Positions 18,710-28,922 of a stretch of 64,000 nucleotides of DNA are shown in pieces. The DNA is taken from NCBI GenBank assembly GCA_963575745.1, contig CAUYUJ010019352.1, forward strand, positions 62,501-126,500. Direction: 5' to 3'. Position numbers and translations under genes: made by a program. Source of the stretch: Prorocentrum cordatum (taxonomy: Eukaryota; Sar; Dinophyceae; Prorocentrales; Prorocentraceae). Every line of letters begins with the position of its first letter. The stretch's first letter is position 1. The notes under the pieces were generated by a model. It searched no databases. It worked only from the letters and a program-made list of their open reading frames with translations, and was not told the origin of the DNA.

Positions 18710-21700
18710 CAGGCAAAGCGGAGGTGGAGGAGGTTCACACGAAAACCAGTGCGTCGTGCCAGGAGGAGAACACGGAGGAGCTTCAAAGGAAAAGGTAGAG
18801 GCAAACGGGGTCGCCGCAGGTTGAACGGACGAGGCATCTCGGCTTTCCTCCAGAGGCTTTCAGATGATCAGTATGATGGGATATTTTTCGGAGGGAAAGG
18901 CCGTGGAAAAGGCCGTAGAGATACCTCAGGCAAAGGTAAAGGTAGGCGGGGAAACCCGCGAGGTAGAGACGGCCAGATCTTAAAGTGCCATGAGTGTGAT
19001 AGTACCAATCATATTGTAAAAGACTGTCCAGCGAAGGGAAATGGAAAGGGCAGATCGACCGAAGTCCATTTCGGCTCAAGTGAACCAGTTATTGAATGCC
19101 TGAGCCTCCAAGATTTTGAGGCCGTGGAACAGATATTTTTCACTTGGGCCATCATCATGGACAACTTGGATGAGCTCGAGGCGTACGGCCGTGGACTGTA
19201 CGCGTACTACCTCGAGTACCTCCGCAGGTTCGTTCTCGGAAATATCGAGCTTACGCCTGTGGAGCATGGAACGTTGGGAAACCAGCCTTTATCTTTCTTC
19301 GACTGGATGTTCGGTAACCCAGGCAACATCATGGCCTACGAGAGCAGTGACGAGGATGTCACTGTTGAGGCCTCGCCTTCGGAGTTTGACCACAACTTTC
19401 GACATCAACCCGACCTTATGCTTGGAAACAGGCCCACCCCAGTATATCCTCCAAATTATGCTGATCTGATGGAACTAGAATCTCAAGCATTCACTGCGGG
19501 CGTGTCAGGGAACCCATACATACCACCTGGCACACTTGCGCCAGGCCAGTACGGACCGCACACGATACTGCATACTCTCATGCAGATGCACGCTGTACTG
19601 GTCGTAGCCTACCCCGAGAGCCAAGAGAGTGTCGATAGTGGCCACGTGATGCTACAAGACACCGATGCCTGTGACGACTCGGAGTTAGTGCTGGCGGCCC
19701 TCACTCTTATCGACAGCGTGCACCCTGAGGACGTGCAGCGACATGTGTGGTATTCCAGAAGGAGATGGCGCCAAGCCCTTGAAAGGGCCATCTCCATGCG
19801 CGGTCAGGCTCTCCCTCCGCCGGGATGGGGCCTCCAGGCGGCGGGACTACAGCCTAATCACACGGCCATGCGAAATATTATCGGGCAGCCTACGCTCGGT
19901 AACGAGCCTGAGCCGACTACCGTACCGCCGACTCCGGGACAGCCAAGCGATGCTCAGGGAAACCTGCCCGCCCTGGCTGGACCGATGACCGTCGTCATCG
20001 GCAATCCTATGTCAGAGGATGAAGAGGGTGATGGATGTGGGACGTGCGAGGATGAGACCACCATCCCCATGATGGAAGTCAGCGGTGAAGACGAGGAGGT
20101 GGATTTCAGTCCCGACAGCCCTGACACACCACCACCTGCACATGAGCCAATTGTGCCAGACTCCAGTCAGCAGGGAGACCTGCCTGCCCAAGATGCGCCG
20201 CCTGCGGCCCCGCAGGAACCCCCGCCGGCTCCTGCTCAGGCTGCGTCGGCGGCTTCATCTGATGAGCATGCCAGGAGGTCTCGCTCGCATCCACGCCTTA
20301 GGGAAGAGCCTCATCCTCAAGCACGACTCCCACGCGAATGGAGGCAAGCCGGCCCATCAGAGCATGCCGCTCGACGAGGGGGTCAGTTGCTCGCCTACAA
20401 CGATCCTAGGCGTCAGACGGGTGAGCATTCTGCTTTTGGAAAAGGCAACCCAGCCTACAGAGATGCCCAAGGCAGGTCCATACGGGGTGGCTACCAGCTC
20501 GCGACGAATATTCGTCGTCCTGAGATAGAGGCAGTGCGGACGCAGCGGCGGAATGTCATTGCAGCACGCAAGCTATACAGACCCAACGCAGTTTGTGGGC
20601 CGTGCTCAGAGCCATTCCAGGAGCATAGGCCTGGGTGCCCTGTAGGGCTCAACGAGGGCTTGAGCCCGAATAGAGGCCGCACTCCTGCCAAGGAGGGTCA
20701 TCCACCGTTGGTTCCGATGATTCAAGCAGAGATCGACGAGATCAACCGTCGTCTCGGAACCACGGCTCATATGAGACCTATGGCCGAGGAGGTCCAGCCT
20801 CCGAGGGGACTGGTGCCTATGACCCAGGAAGAGAAAGATGCGCTCGATCGCCTTCCTGGAATGCGGGGAAACCCGCCTGGCGTCTCCAGTCAGGCCCAAC
20901 AGCCAGAGATGATGGACGACGATGAACAGAAGGCTCAGCGAGCCGCAGCAGATGCGGAGCGCAGGCGAGTGGCAGACGAACGCACCCGCGAGGCAACTCG
21001 CCAAATGCTGCTGGAGTCCCAAAAGATCTATATGAAGGGGGCAAGGAAGCCCCCGCTCCAACCGAAGGCCAAGAGCGAAACACCTGCACCCAGGACTCCT
21101 TCGGGGGAGAGACAGAAAACGTTAGCCCGCTCAGAGGAACTTGGGTTAGATGTGCAGATGGAGATGCCTCGTTCTGAAACGCCGAGGTCACCGACTAGAG
21201 CAACTCCGGCACAGAGACCCGACCCTAGGCAACAACCTCAGGACTCCGTGGAGATTTGTGGGCGACCGCCTAGCCGTAGCGGCTCTATCGCCGACAAGGC
21301 CAAGGCTTTCGAGCGTGCAGGGTTTACCCCTACGCCGGCGTCGCCTGTGGCGGCGCGCTTCAAGAGGCCTGAGGAAGGCGCTCTATCTAGGGGTACCTGG
21401 GTGCCTAAGATCAAGGGCAGCGCCAGCCGAGAAACACTGCGGGGAAACCCGCCAGGCGCTGCAGCTGCAGCATCCCCCTCCTCAGGAGCCGCAGCCTCTT
21501 CGGTGACAGAGGCTCCTTTGCGGGGAAACCCGCCCGAGGATAAGCTGCACCACCCAGGGGACACTTCCTTTACTAGCGGGAGTCAGGCTTTGATCAATGA
21601 TCGACGCGCCCTGCGGAATCTTCCACCGATGCGCTCGGTGGACGAGGCATTCATGGAAAGCTGCAGGCAGAAAGGCACCGTCCCGAGAAATAATCATACA

Positions 21701-22366
21701 CTCAAGCAGCTTAGTAAATGCCTCAACAGGATCTGCAGACACGCGCCTGAAAAACCACACAATGCCGTGCGGAGCCTTGAGACATTCGACGATCATGATG
21801 GATGGATCAATTTCGACGAGCTCGTACGCGAGTTTCCGCGGCACAGCGGACGTACGAGACAGGACGGGTATAACCCCAGTCTGGATGAGGCCAAGATCAT
21901 CGCCGAGACCTTCTACGGCAGAACGGTTGACCAGATGACTGCCATCATGATGGCGATCGCTCACGTCCGCGAGCCGGACGGCGAGGAGAAGCAGCGTCTC
22001 CAGTTTAAGGTCTTGGTACGGGATTCTGGCAAATCCGACATACTCATCCGTGCCTCGCAAGGGCACTCGTGGACGCTCAAGGCCCCTTGGTCGTTGTACA
22101 AGTACATTGTACTACACGACAATCCTGCCGGGAGACCAGCCCCATACCCCGAGGTTGCCATGCACGGCACACGATGGACAGCCTTTGAGGGCACCATGTG
22201 GCATGGCCTCTCTTGTCGTCAAGAACACAACACCAAGAAGAGAGGGACAGGCCGATCACACATCCACTTTGTTCCGACGCTTCGTCGTCGCGGTGCGCAG
22301 AGTGGATGGGACCCCGATTCCAAGATCGTTATCTTTGTGGACTGGCATCAAGCCCTGAAGGACTGA
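18710..22366 (+). pseudogene. Gag-Pol, part 3: basic region, CCHC zinc knuckle, linker, Tpt1-like domain (first part)
   Basis: It starts with an Arg/Lys/Gly-rich RNA-binding stretch (18710-18980) and a perfect CX2CX4HX4C knuckle, 'CHECDSTNHIVKDC' (18985-19026), typical of nucleocapsid. A long acidic and Pro-rich linker follows (19030-21690), with many X-Gly-Asn-X-Pro motifs encoded by the hairpin family described separately. The C-terminal part is the Tpt1/KptA-like domain, from 'LKQLSKCLNRICRHAP' (21701). TGA at 22364-22366 falls inside that domain, between 'VDWHQALKD' and 'IEFCWSDNGVLL'. The frame is unchanged beyond it, so the stop is a single-base lesion or a readthrough site; a lesion is more likely given the others. 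Confidence 0.85.
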
Positions 22367-22459
22367 ATCGAATTTTGCTGGTCCGACAATGGGGTTCTCC
22401 TGTCTGAAGGGAAAGATGGCATCATTGAGCCGTATTATATTTCACACGTGGAAGAACTC
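21701..22459 (+). other. Tpt1/KptA-like RNA 2-prime-phosphotransferase domain
   Basis: Family landmarks appear in order: 'LSKCLNRICRHAP' (family LSK…LRH), 'DDHDGWINFDELV' (family DGWV…DEL), 'LIRASQGHSW' (family IRA.QGHS), 'MHGTRWTAFEGTMWHGLS' (family HGT…I…GL), 'RGTGRSHIHFVP' (family R.HVHF), and 'SDNGVLLSEG' (family SENGV.L). The Arg-His pair, the Arg of IRASQGH and the Arg before HIHF could supply the family's Arg-His-Arg-Arg catalytic set. Tpt1 removes a 2-prime phosphate from RNA, transferring it to NAD+. The length (~250 residues) is slightly above the usual ~200-230. Assignment rests on motif order only. Confidence 0.8.
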
Positions 22460-24040
22460 TCCACGGGAAAGCAATGGCGGAACCCAGAATATCTGGGCAA
22501 TCGCCTTGCACGCGTCTCCACCGCCATAATGACGGCCCCGAACAGGTGGACTACTGTGGGCAGTGCTAGTGTCAAGCACAGATGGCCTCTTGACCGAGAG
22601 GCTAATGAGCCTCCTACGGTTCATGGTCAAAGAGAAGTTGGGGACCATTACAGCCCAACAGTGCTGGGAAACCAGCCCGAGATCCACCAGATCCTTATGA
22701 TCAACGAGAGTGAGGCAGGAAGCGCGGCTCCAAGCCGTGCTCCAAGCCAAGGGCCTAGTGCCATATCTTGGCAGGTCCTCAGCACCTCAGATCTGGATCA
22801 GATCGCGGCCGCTCTAAATCCTGAGCAGGCGGAACAGCTAGCGGACAGACTGCACCAGCAAGACCCCTGGGCCGCAGGCCAGGGAGCCATGTCCGCCATG
22901 GTGACACGTAACCGTCAGGCCACGCAGGGAAACCTGCCCGTTAATGGTCTTAGACACGATATGCCCGAACCGCAGGGAGACCCGCAAACGTTCGGCCGCA
23001 TCTTCGGAGAGCCTGCTCGATTTGAGCGGATGCCAGGGGGCCCCTCGCATAGCATGCACACACCGAGGGGCATGACCCCAGTGGCGACGCCACCAGTGCA
23101 GTCTCCGTTTGGGACTCCTGGTCGATCTGCCACGAATGGCATTCTCATGGAGCGAATCGCCGCGGCCAGAGCTGAGCATGGTACAGCTCTTCTGAACATG
23201 ATGCCACCTGGCAAGCCAACGAGTCTGCAGGGAAACCTGCCCGGCACTCCAATGCACCACCGACCTTTCGCTGGCCAAACTACTGCTGCTGGAGTGCCTG
23301 ACGACTACCGTGCAAGGGTGGCAGCTGCGGTACAACAGTTGCAGAGTCACAACCTTCCCCACCCAAGTGGTCAGAGGTGGAGGCCAGCCTGGTCCTGGGA
23401 GCCAGAGGGTCCGAATCCACGTGACCCTGCTCGGCAACGAGCCTTCATCCCGGCCTTCAATGCTCATCCGAGCATGGCTCAGGGCCAGAGGCCAGCGCCA
23501 GCGCCAATGGATCCGCCACTGTACCCAGACGGGTCTAGAGTCCCGAACAGATTTGTTCGCGAGACGGCGGATCAGTTTCATAGCCTCACGAATGTGCGCT
23601 GCAGCGATCAGTCCATGCACCCGCACATGGCCTGCATGCCCGCACCGACAACGCCAGAGGTGGCCGTCCAGCCTACTGCCCATTCGATATCATCAGGCAG
23701 TAGGGGAGTACCAGACTACATCAGGCAGACGTACCACACTCAACAGGCGTGTTTTAGGCGCAGGCAGGCAGCACAGAGCGCACGTGACCAAGCACGTGCA
23801 GCTGCACTCGAGGTCGTGAGGAACAGAGGCTCACGTATGCGAGGAAACTCGCCAGCTGTGTCGCCCGCAGCCTCCACAACGGCAGCTCCTCCAGCAGTGG
23901 TTGCCGTAGCGCCGGAGGCACTGGCGCCCGCAGGAGATCCTCCAGTTGTTTTCCTGGGCTCCGAAACAGTCCTGGAGCGGCAGCGGCGGGTATACCCTAG
24001 GGCGGCAGACGTGGAAATCTATACTGGAATGGAAGACACC

Positions 24041-24196
24041 TGTGCGGCATGTCTCGAGGAGTTTCAGCCGAGGGAGAGCATTTACCGCTTGAGGTGCAAC
24101 CGCCTGTTCCACGAGGAGTGCTGGGACTCGAATGTGGTGGGCCATGTTGCTAATCAGCGAGAAGGAGACCCTCAGCAACCAGTATGTGCTATCTGC
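24041..24196 (+). other. RING-H2-like zinc domain with one altered ligand
   Basis: 'CAACLEEFQPRESIYRLRC', then 'NRLFHEECW', and after 25 residues 'CAIC'. Spacing fits a RING-H2 finger (CX2C…CXHX2HX2C…CX2C), but the first His of the CXH pair is Arg (codon CGC, one transition from CAC). RING domains usually act as E3 ubiquitin ligases. Whether this copy could bind the second zinc is doubtful. Confidence 0.6.
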
Positions 24197-25069
24197 CGAG
24201 CGCCAGGCATCATAGCGTCATCGTTTCCATGGACCGGATCCTACACTCAGGCTCCCGAACAGGTAGCGAGGGAGCTGCGGGAGTTAAGGAGCACGGTGGA
24301 GGAGATGACAGCCAGCATGCTGGACAGGCAGACAGCGCAGCCCCAGCAGCGGGGAAACCCGCCGGAGGAGGTGAGGTCACCGATGGAGACGGGATACTTC
24401 GACCAGCTTATCCCGATGACGGCGCCTCAGCAGGGAAACTTGCCTAACACTCCACATGTGCCGATCCTTCCGACTCATTACGAGCCTGGAGTCGGGCAGG
24501 TGGCTCCTCCGATGTCTCCCCAGAGTGGGGGTGGGGCCGAGCTGCCACTGGACCCTGAACAGCTGCGAGAACTGCGTTTCCGCCACTTCCAGACCCAGAT
24601 GGACAATGCACACACTACGTTCATGTTGGACGCCAATAATCCTGAGACTGAGAACTCGTCGTTGGATCTCTCAGATTCATCAGTGGCGACAGCGGCAACA
24701 GCAGTCAGGGCCGTCGAGCTCTCAGCAACGAACAATGAGTTCGACGAGTGGTTGCATTACAGGGACCACCTTACGAATGAGGGATTACAGGACATCGCCC
24801 TTCATTCGTACTTGACGCTGACGCGGCGTACTACCCGCGAACAGTACACGAGCATACGTGATGAGTATGCCCACTGGCAGGAGGAACAGGGCGCCCAAGC
24901 CCAGAACGTGTCGTACTTCCAGTACATCGATCTGGCACGCATGGCCGCAGGAAGGCCAGGTGCCAGCACGACGCGGGGAAACCCGCCAAGAAGTACGACC
25001 GAACTGCGGGGAAACCCGCCAGACAGCACAGCCGGCACTTCAGAGACAGTGCGCATCAAGCAGCCTAGT

Positions 25070-25500
25070 AAGACCTTTCTTGAGGATGGTAGAAACTCAA
25101 TCCTCATAGACGTGGGCTCGAAGATCAACATAATGGGAGAAAATACGAGCCGCAAGTTCGTTCAGGCTGCTGAGGCGCATAATCGTCCTTGTACGTTTGA
25201 ACCTCGTTCTCGTTTAAACATCAACGGGGTAGGCGAGGGGTCGGCCCCAGCTGATACCGTGGGCACCTTCAGCATTGCCTGCGAGTACCAGGGTTCGACC
25301 CAGCTCGACTCGTACAAGACAAATGTTGTGTCAGGCTCTGGCAAGGACCTGCCAGCTATCCTGGGCCTCGACAGTATGCAGGGCAAACGCATTATTATTG
25401 TGCTCGAACGAGGCCAGGAGAAGCTGATATTCCCTGGGAAGGGACAGGTCAAGATGGAACTCCCCGAGGGCTCCAAGATCATGCCAACAACGAAGTTGCC
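25070..25500 (+). other. Retropepsin-like aspartic protease domain
   Basis: 'SILIDVGSKINIMG' (the Asp of the active-site triad at 25109-25111) and, ~80 residues later, 'DLPAILGLDSMQGKRIIIVL' have the two-lobed pattern of retroviral-type proteases (hydrophobic-D-T/S-G-A/S, then ILG-hydrophobic-D). The triad is D-V-G rather than D-T/S-G. The position between Gag and integrase is as expected for a Ty1/copia protease. Confidence 0.65.
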
Positions 25501-26002
25501 ATCAGGGCATCTGTCAATCAGGTGTGATCGATTCGGAGCCGCGGGGCAACCCGCCTCGAGCACAGGTGCCACATCGTTCCAGACGGTGCTGACAGGCGAG
25601 CCGACCCCTGCGCAAGAGCGCCAACAATTGCAGGGAAACCTGCCTCAGGGGTTGCTCGAGACACTCGCCAAAGCGACGATGAGAGGCGACAGCATCGATG
25701 ATCTGGAGACGTTCGATTGCTTCGTAGCCAGGACACTGGCCCAGCATGGCGGACTTGTACCCATGGATGCTGCACGGCCCCGCCGGAAGATAGTGATGGG
25801 ATACTCGAGTCATGAGCTGCAGACGGTTAACGACGCAAGGTCGAAAGGCCTATTGAAGCAGCTGATGGACAATCCATCCATGCTAGCTACGTTTGCGGAG
25901 CAATCCGCCTCTGAGGCTACCGCGCGCTGCAGTGCTGAGCTCCAGCATCTGAGGGAAGCCCAGATGCTGGCAGACGTTGCAGGCGCATCTTCTTTATCTT
26001 GA

Positions 26003-26211
26003 AGATGGCAGGGCGACGCTGCCCCCTCGTCGCCTTGCCTAATGACCGAGAGGCCAGGGGGTAACAAGGACAGCGGGGCAACCTGCATAGTACAAGAGCT
26101 TTCGTCATCGAAGATACGAGAGAGGCTTGCGCCGACCTCCGCACCCGAGGTTATATCTGTGATCGCATTTCCCACAATGAACTTATGACGACTGTGGGCA
26201 CAGATTACCTG
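26003..26211 (+). pseudogene. Frame-disrupted junction in the copia polyprotein
   Basis: No frame is open across this stretch. Protein-like pieces occur in different frames ('CDRISHNELMTTVGTDYLC', about 26157-26215, leading into 'GDQWDYILIWVSTPGDWYV' in another frame). At least two small indels are implied. A wobble hairpin of the family lies at 26073-26086. Confidence 0.6.
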
Positions 26212-27650
26212 TGTGCGGTGATCAGTGGGACTACATCCTAATATGGGTCAGTACCCCGGGTGACTGGTACGTACGAACCCCAGGAAAGAGAATAGCCCCA
26301 CACTGGTCTCGCATTCAAAACCTTCTGACAAAAGCCAAGAAGCTCCGCATGAAAATCATAGCGTTTGGCCCCCCAGGATACGTTTGGAAGTTATCCCCAA
26401 TACGTGGTACTCTGGAAGATCTCAAGTTGACGGTAGTAAGGATGCGGTTGTGTCATTTCGGTATCAGGTTTAATATGCAAGACAATACACCGAGTGGTAC
26501 CTATATGCAGGTAGCCACATCAATACCGATTAGCTCTAAGTTGTGGGCATGTACTTGCAAATTGGCGATATCACAACATGTGTTGGATTGGTACGGCCAA
26601 ACGGTACGACATGCCGAATGGAGAGCTCAGACACGCATCACACTCATCCGTCACCTCAACGAAAAAATCCTGGGCAGCAGCACTAAGCACGGAAACGTGC
26701 CGATATACTTGAACACCTATACACGTACGGATCACAACATTCATCACTATGTGACTACCAACAAAGGAGGACCGAAATGGTCTGATGTCATCCGACGTGT
26801 AACAATCAACCTGGATACCAACACGGTTATTCAGGATATCGCAGTAGCCTGTCAACCAACAGGATATGATTGGCATGCACCACTACCTACAGGGGTTGCC
26901 AACATCAGTACACGGATGTACTGGCAGCCCGAGGAACCCGTCATGCTCGGAAGCGGGCCTACTCAATCACCACAGAAACCTAGACGCGTCATCATAGATG
27001 ACTGTCCTTCTCCCCCCCCGACTCTGGAGATTGAAGCATGTACCCACTCATCAACGACAATGGGCACACAGACCGGTGAACAAGACGAGCAAGTCTTGCC
27101 TACGGAGTCGCGCATCAAACAAAAGGAAAGGCTCAACGCCGAAAAGGAAGCAGGCATCAAGCCTCGCCGCATCAAAAAGCACGTTGAAGACGGAAACGAT
27201 GATTGCGGTGACGACTTGTCGGGACTCGGACAGGATCTCATGGCGACCTGGAGCATTGACGTCCCTGTTGAGCTGATAAGCTCAGATGAGGATGATGACC
27301 TGTTCCTTACCCTCCCCACATCTATGCCCGACACACGCGCTGACATATATAGCATAGTAGCTACTCTATGTTATGGTTACAATAATTGCGTGGATATGTT
27401 GGAGCTTTGTGGAGGTGAGGGTGGTATTGCAGAGCTTGCCTTCTCAAGGGGTCTCTCCTCAGGAGGCAACTTAGACAAGACCGCATGTGTCGACCTGGGG
27501 GGCCCCTCGGTGCAGCGAGCTGTAGATCATTACCTCGCAGTATGCCACGTACGAGTAGCCATGCTACAGCCCAGTTGCCGCACCACAGGACCACCATCCT
27601 ACTACAACTACAAAGTCAACCACAGCACTTGGGAACAGCATCATAAATAA
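26212..27650 (+). pseudogene. Gag-Pol, part 5: unknown domain and start of a methyltransferase-like region
   Basis: The first ~200 residues ('RTPGKRIAPHWSRIQNLL', 'MKIIAFGPPGYVWKLSPIRG', 'VVRMRLCHFGIRFN') form a compact domain I cannot assign. A charged linker follows, with 'DDCGDDLSGLGQDL' (about 27205). Then comes 'DMLELCGGEGGIAELAFSRG' (27393-27452), whose LCGGEGG resembles the S-adenosylmethionine-binding glycine loop of class I methyltransferases. After it are 'DKTACVDLGGPSVQ' and 'AMLQPSCRTTGPPSYYN', the latter placed like the P-C catalytic motif of cytosine methyltransferases. The call is tentative. TAA at 27648-27650 cuts the domain, and the same frame continues. Confidence 0.55.
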
Positions 27651-28922
27651 TATTTGCCACACATAACTTACTGTGGCAAAGTAGCTGTTACTCAAGATCA
27701 TGCACGGAGGTGGTTTATACGCGAACAACCCACAGGAACATGGGTGGATGATATTTCCCCATGGAAAGAACTTGCCAACCGACCACATATCACAACCGTA
27801 CACATCGACCAATGTGCGACGGGACTCCAAGATACGGCTGGTGATTATACCAAGAAACCGACATATATCACCAGCAACGACGAGACGATTCTTAAACCTT
27901 TTGAGCGACTCAAATGCAACGGTCAGCATGTGCACGCACAACCGTGCAACAGGGAGCTTTCACTGGCACAAACATACACTCGACGACTGCAGTCCGCCTT
28001 TGTGGAAGCTGTTTACTTGGCGAAAGCCATTGACACCACGCGCGGAGACGCGCCTACACGCACTGCGCATGCTTACCCTGCTGACCTTCCTGATCAAGCT
28101 GAACCAGGAGAAGGTATGAGACGCATCGGCGATCGCATCATCCCAAAAGTGGCTACATGCCCAGCATGCATCGACAATGTCCGAAAGGACATTCCCAGCC
28201 ACAACAGAGATCCTACACAGTGTAAGCATCATGATTCTATCTCTGTATACTGGCCAGTCCCTGTATGCCAAAGGGACCTTACGAGAAGCAAGGGTGTTAA
28301 GAACCACCTCGACACTGAGCCCGGCAAATGTCGTTTTGCTGAGCCTTTCAAACTCCCAGATGATCATGATCCCGAGGGCAACAATGTGCCAGCTTGGCGG
28401 AAACCCTTACCCAAGCCTGGGGAGGGCCAAGCTTCAGCCTCGGGCGGCCGTCAGGGCGCTCACGCCAGGCCACCGCGACCACGAGCCTTTGGGAACACTG
28501 ATCCTACATCTGGCGCCAGCAGTTACGATATGCTGCGAGACGCGCCCGAGCGTGGAAACACGTCTTCCGCGTCTTCAGGCGAGCCGCCACAAGTAGCGGC
28601 CCGCCGTGGTCGCCTACAAGGCGTACCACCACCACCAGATGCAGTTGACGAGGGAGACCGACTGCGGAGAGCCACAAGGAACCCTCTTGCCTCAACCGGC
28701 TCGGGGGCTCCACGACTGCCCGACTGGACGAGATTTGACATCCAACACAGTCTGCAAAACCTCCGTAGTCACGAACCTCACGTAGTCAAAAAGGAATTCC
28801 GTAAACTGCACTTGCGGTGGTACCATGCGAAGGAACCCAAGATGAGGCTGATCCTAGACAAAGTGGGACTGGACAACGTTCGACTAAATATGATCAAAGA
28901 AATCTGTGACACATGTCGGGAA
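27651..28922 (+). pseudogene. Gag-Pol, part 6: rest of methyltransferase-like region, linker, pre-integrase zinc domain
   Basis: In frame with part 5 it reads 'LPHITYCGKVAVTQDHARRW', 'IREQPTGTWVDDISPW', 'VHIDQCATGLQD' and 'KPTYITSNDETILKPFERLK', completing the preceding domain. A Cys-rich stretch ('ATCPACIDNVRKDI', 'PGKCRFAEPF') and a Pro/Gly linker follow. The end, 'LHLRWYHAKEPKMRLILDKV' with 'EICDTCRE', matches the GAG-pre-integrase HH…CC zinc-binding pattern. A one-base loss near 28923 (GAAGTAGAG) shifts the frame right after CDTCRE. Confidence 0.75.

Larger units (their letters stand above)
22367..26002 (+). pseudogene. Gag-Pol, part 4: end of Tpt1-like domain, linker, RING-like domain, retropepsin-like domain
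   Basis: Same frame as part 3. 'IEFCWSDNGVLLSEGKDG' finishes the Tpt1-like fold. A ~500-residue low-complexity Pro/Gln/Ala linker follows (to about 23990), rich in hairpin-encoded 'QGNLP', 'LGNEP' and 'RGNSP'. Then come the RING-like module (24041-24196), a second linker, a helical segment ('EFDEWLHYRDHLTNEGLQDI', about 24740) and the protease-like domain (25070-25500). The part ends at TGA 26000-26002. After that the frame changes at least once before 26212. Confidence 0.85.
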
